DNA from: Kiritimatiellia bacterium
Lineage (GTDB): Bacteria; Verrucomicrobiota; Kiritimatiellia; RFP12; UBA1067
Length of the DNA stretch: 6,522 nt
Assembly (NCBI GenBank): GCA_017389885.1
Contig: JAFPDR010000083.1
Coordinates: 1 to 6,522 of the forward strand
Reading direction: 5' to 3'
In this document: one piece after another, positions 5,561-6,522 of the stretch
How the letters are laid out: each line of letters begins with the position of its first letter
Numbering within the stretch: the stretch's first letter is position 1
Made by a program: the position numbers and the translations under genes
The notes under the pieces: generated by a model
Seen by the model: only the letters and a program-made list of their open reading frames with translations
Databases searched by the model: none
What the model was told of the DNA's origin: nothing

Positions 5561-5929
5561 TTATTTCTTGACGAGCTTGCGGACCGCCTTGTGCGAGCAG
5601 AACGTGCGCTCGGTGTAGAGCTTCGCGCGCCAGCCGTTGCCCTTCTTGACGACCTTGATCGCCTGGATCCAGGGGCTGTTGAACGGGAAGAGCTTCTCGA
5701 CGCGGACGCCGAACGCGTCGCGCGAAACGGTGAAGTTGCCCGCGACGTTCGTGCGCCCGTTGTCGATCGCGAGGACCTTGCCCTCGAAATCCTGGATGCG
5801 GAACTTGTCGCCTTCCTTGATCTTGATGGAGACGCGGACGATGTCGCCGGTGCGGAACTCCGGGAACTTCTTCTCGGAAAGCTTCGCGGTCTGCTCCGCG
5901 TTGATCTTGTCTATAAGCTTGATACCCAT
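5561..5929 (-). CDS. rplS: 50S ribosomal protein L19 (bL19)
   Basis: A 122-residue bL19, which sits at the interface of the two ribosomal subunits. The family core is clear: FPEFRTGDIVRVSIKIKEGD (22-41), RIQDFEGKVLAI, NFTVSRDAFGVRVEKLFPFNSP, then a basic RAKLYTER near the C-terminus. It is a few residues longer than E. coli L19 (115). Its C-terminal tail (TFCSHKAVRKLVKK) departs from the common GKAARIKE ending but stays basic. The start codon lies 3 nt after the rpsP stop and uses a Shine-Dalgarno embedded in the last rpsP codons, indicating tight cotranslation. A strong terminator follows. Confidence 0.97.
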   Translation of the reverse strand: MGIKLIDKINAEQTAKLSEKKFPEFRTGDIVRVSIKIKEGDKFRIQDFEGKVLAIDNGRTNVAGNFTVSRDAFGVRVEKLFPFNSPWIQAIKVVKKGNGWRAKLYTERTFCSHKAVRKLVKK

Positions 5930-5932
5930 TGC

Positions 5933-6229
5933 TTAGGCCTCCTTCTTCGCCTCGGCCTTCTTGGCCGGCGTCGCGTGGTGCGGCTTGATGTTGGGGTTCT
6001 TCGCGCGGCGAATCAGCGAGGCGACCGTCGTCGAGGGCTTCGCGCCCTTCGAGAGCCAGTAGTCGACGCGCGGAATGTCGAGCTTGAAGTTCTCGTCCTT
6101 CATCTGGGTGTCGTACCAGCCGAGGATCTCGAGGAACTTGCCGTCGCGGGGCGAACGGGAGTCCGCCGCGACGATGCGGTAGGTCGCGTGGTTCGTGCAG
6201 CCGGTGCGACGCATTCTGATCTTGACCAT
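5933..6229 (-). CDS. rpsP: 30S ribosomal protein S16 (bS16)
   Basis: A 98-residue bS16, a small-subunit assembly protein. Family signatures are MVKIRMRRTGCTNHATYRIV at the N-terminus, ADSRSPRDGKFLEILGWYD, and VDYWLSKGAKPSTTVASLIR. The lysine- and alanine-rich tail (PAKKAEAKKEA) is typical of variable S16 ends. The ATG at 6229 is preferred over longer in-frame starts because S16 begins exactly there, AAGGAAG lies 8 nt upstream, and a promoter lies just beyond. It is the first gene of a two-gene operon with rplS; the rimM and trmD genes often found between them are absent here. Confidence 0.97.
   Translation of the reverse strand: MVKIRMRRTGCTNHATYRIVAADSRSPRDGKFLEILGWYDTQMKDENFKLDIPRVDYWLSKGAKPSTTVASLIRRAKNPNIKPHHATPAKKAEAKKEA
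5938..5944 (-). promoter_or_regulatory. rplS Shine-Dalgarno inside the rpsP 3' end
   Basis: AAGGAGG on the minus strand forms part of the last Lys-Glu-Ala codons of rpsP and lies 8 nt upstream of the rplS ATG. It is the strongest ribosome-binding sequence in the window and implies that the two ribosomal proteins are translated from one message by closely following ribosomes. Confidence 0.85.
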
Positions 6230-6265
6230 GTGTTTTTCTTCCTTTTCGGTGAATGAATGGCGCGT

Positions 6266-6294
6266 AGTATAGCATATCCCGCGCCGGAATGCAA
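6266..6294 (-). promoter_or_regulatory. Strong promoter of the rpsP-rplS operon
   Basis: TTGCAT (6289-6294), a 17-bp spacer and TATACT (6266-6271) preceded by TGC, giving an extended -10. Transcription should begin near 6259, leaving a leader of about 30 nt with the Shine-Dalgarno AAGGAAG (6238-6244) placed 8 nt before the rpsP ATG. This is the best promoter match in the window, as expected for ribosomal protein genes. Confidence 0.8.
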
Positions 6295-6376
6295 GGGGCC
6301 GGAAGATAAACGAATAATCACCCCCGCGGGTTCCAAGGCGCTGGAGATGGCCGACCCGGGCGCGGCGCATCTATTC

Positions 6377-6422
6377 GGGAGCGCCGCGGAGCCAATCGCA
6401 ACTTGGCTCGCGGCGTCCTCCC
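6377..6422. repeat. 18-bp imperfect hairpin between the beta-barrel gene and rpsP
   Basis: GGGAG-CGCCGCG-(G)-AGCCAA pairs with TTGGCT-CGCGGCG-(TC)-CTCCC around a seven-base loop: 18 pairs with a one-base and a two-base bulge. It lies about 45 nt past the beta-barrel gene stop on the minus strand. No T-run follows on either strand, so it could be a U-less or Rho-associated 3'-end structure or a dispersed repetitive palindrome. The rest of the gap (6230-6467) holds only the rpsP promoter and leader. Confidence 0.55.
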
Positions 6423-6467
6423 TTCTCGTCGCGTTCCTCGCCCTCTGGCGCGCGAGGCCGCGGAGCG

Positions 6468-6522
6468 TCAGAACGAGACCGTGACGCCGACTCCGCCGTA
6501 GACGTTCCACGAGTCGGCATAC
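6468..6522 (-). CDS. C-terminal end of a probable outer-membrane beta-barrel protein (partial)
   Basis: Only the last 17 codons and the TGA stop are inside the window; they read YADSWNVYGGVGVTVSF. The alternation of polar and hydrophobic residues and the terminal phenylalanine are the usual last-strand (BAM recognition) pattern of outer-membrane beta-barrels. The family cannot be named from so little. The gene would end about 240 nt upstream of rpsP, with the 18-bp hairpin in between. Confidence 0.55.
   Translation of the reverse strand, partial: YADSWNVYGGVGVTVSF

Noticed and set aside
4301..6256. 651-codon plus-strand frame and a 676-codon minus-strand frame (4245-6275) spanning three genes
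   Set aside because: Both run through the real S16, L19 and repeat-protein genes and across the rplS terminator in other frames, with Arg-rich low-complexity products. They are shadows.
6257..6484. Plus-strand 75-codon ORF ending in a hydrophobic segment plus RARPR, reminiscent of a PEP-CTERM sorting tail (AEPIATWLAASSLL)
   Set aside because: It starts within the rpsP promoter region, has no signal peptide or ribosome-binding site, overlaps the beta-barrel gene end, and its hydrophobic part is encoded by the 18-bp hairpin. The resemblance is probably accidental.

Overview
The window is GC-rich DNA whose convincing genes all read on the minus strand. Nearly every long plus-strand ORF is an antisense shadow. 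Mixed evidence (secreted squalene-cyclase-like alpha/alpha repeat protein, beta-barrel C-terminus, bacterial S16, L19 and CysRS, XRE-cupin/acyl-CoA synthetase fusion) points to a Gram-negative bacterium. A member of the Verrucomicrobiota/Kiritimatiellota/Planctomycetota assemblage is my best guess, but no marker in the window proves it.

In transcription order, from high to low coordinates: (1) the last 17 codons of a probable outer-membrane beta-barrel protein (6468-6522). (2) A 238-nt gap holding an 18-bp hairpin and a strong sigma70-type promoter. (3) A compact rpsP-rplS ribosomal-protein operon (5561-6229), closed by a clear intrinsic terminator (5490-5520). (4) A secreted six-unit alpha/alpha repeat protein with its own promoter (4331-5398). 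(5) A 248-nt AT-rich leader with an extended -10 promoter, a possible leaderless 24-codon upstream ORF rich in isoleucine, an imperfect direct repeat and two mutually exclusive RNA pairings. (6) A 750-residue fusion of XRE helix-turn-helix, cupin and medium-chain-type acyl-CoA synthetase (1830-4082). (7) cysS (448-1809). (8) The N-terminal third of a regulator with a GntR-type winged helix and a LacI-type sugar-binding domain (1-395).

The ribosomal operon and cysS are housekeeping genes. The accessory interest is the fused regulator-enzyme and the structured leader before it, which has the layout of an attenuation control region although I see no proper U-tract. A second theme is promoter placement. 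The GntR-type gene, cysS and the small leader ORF each have a TGnTATAAT extended -10 ending 7-8 nt before an ATG, with no Shine-Dalgarno, which predicts leaderless or nearly leaderless mRNAs. In contrast rpsP, rplS and the fusion gene have good Shine-Dalgarno sequences at 8-nt spacing. The GntR-type gene also carries a perfect palindrome matching the HutC-subfamily operator consensus just upstream of its -35, suggesting autoregulation.
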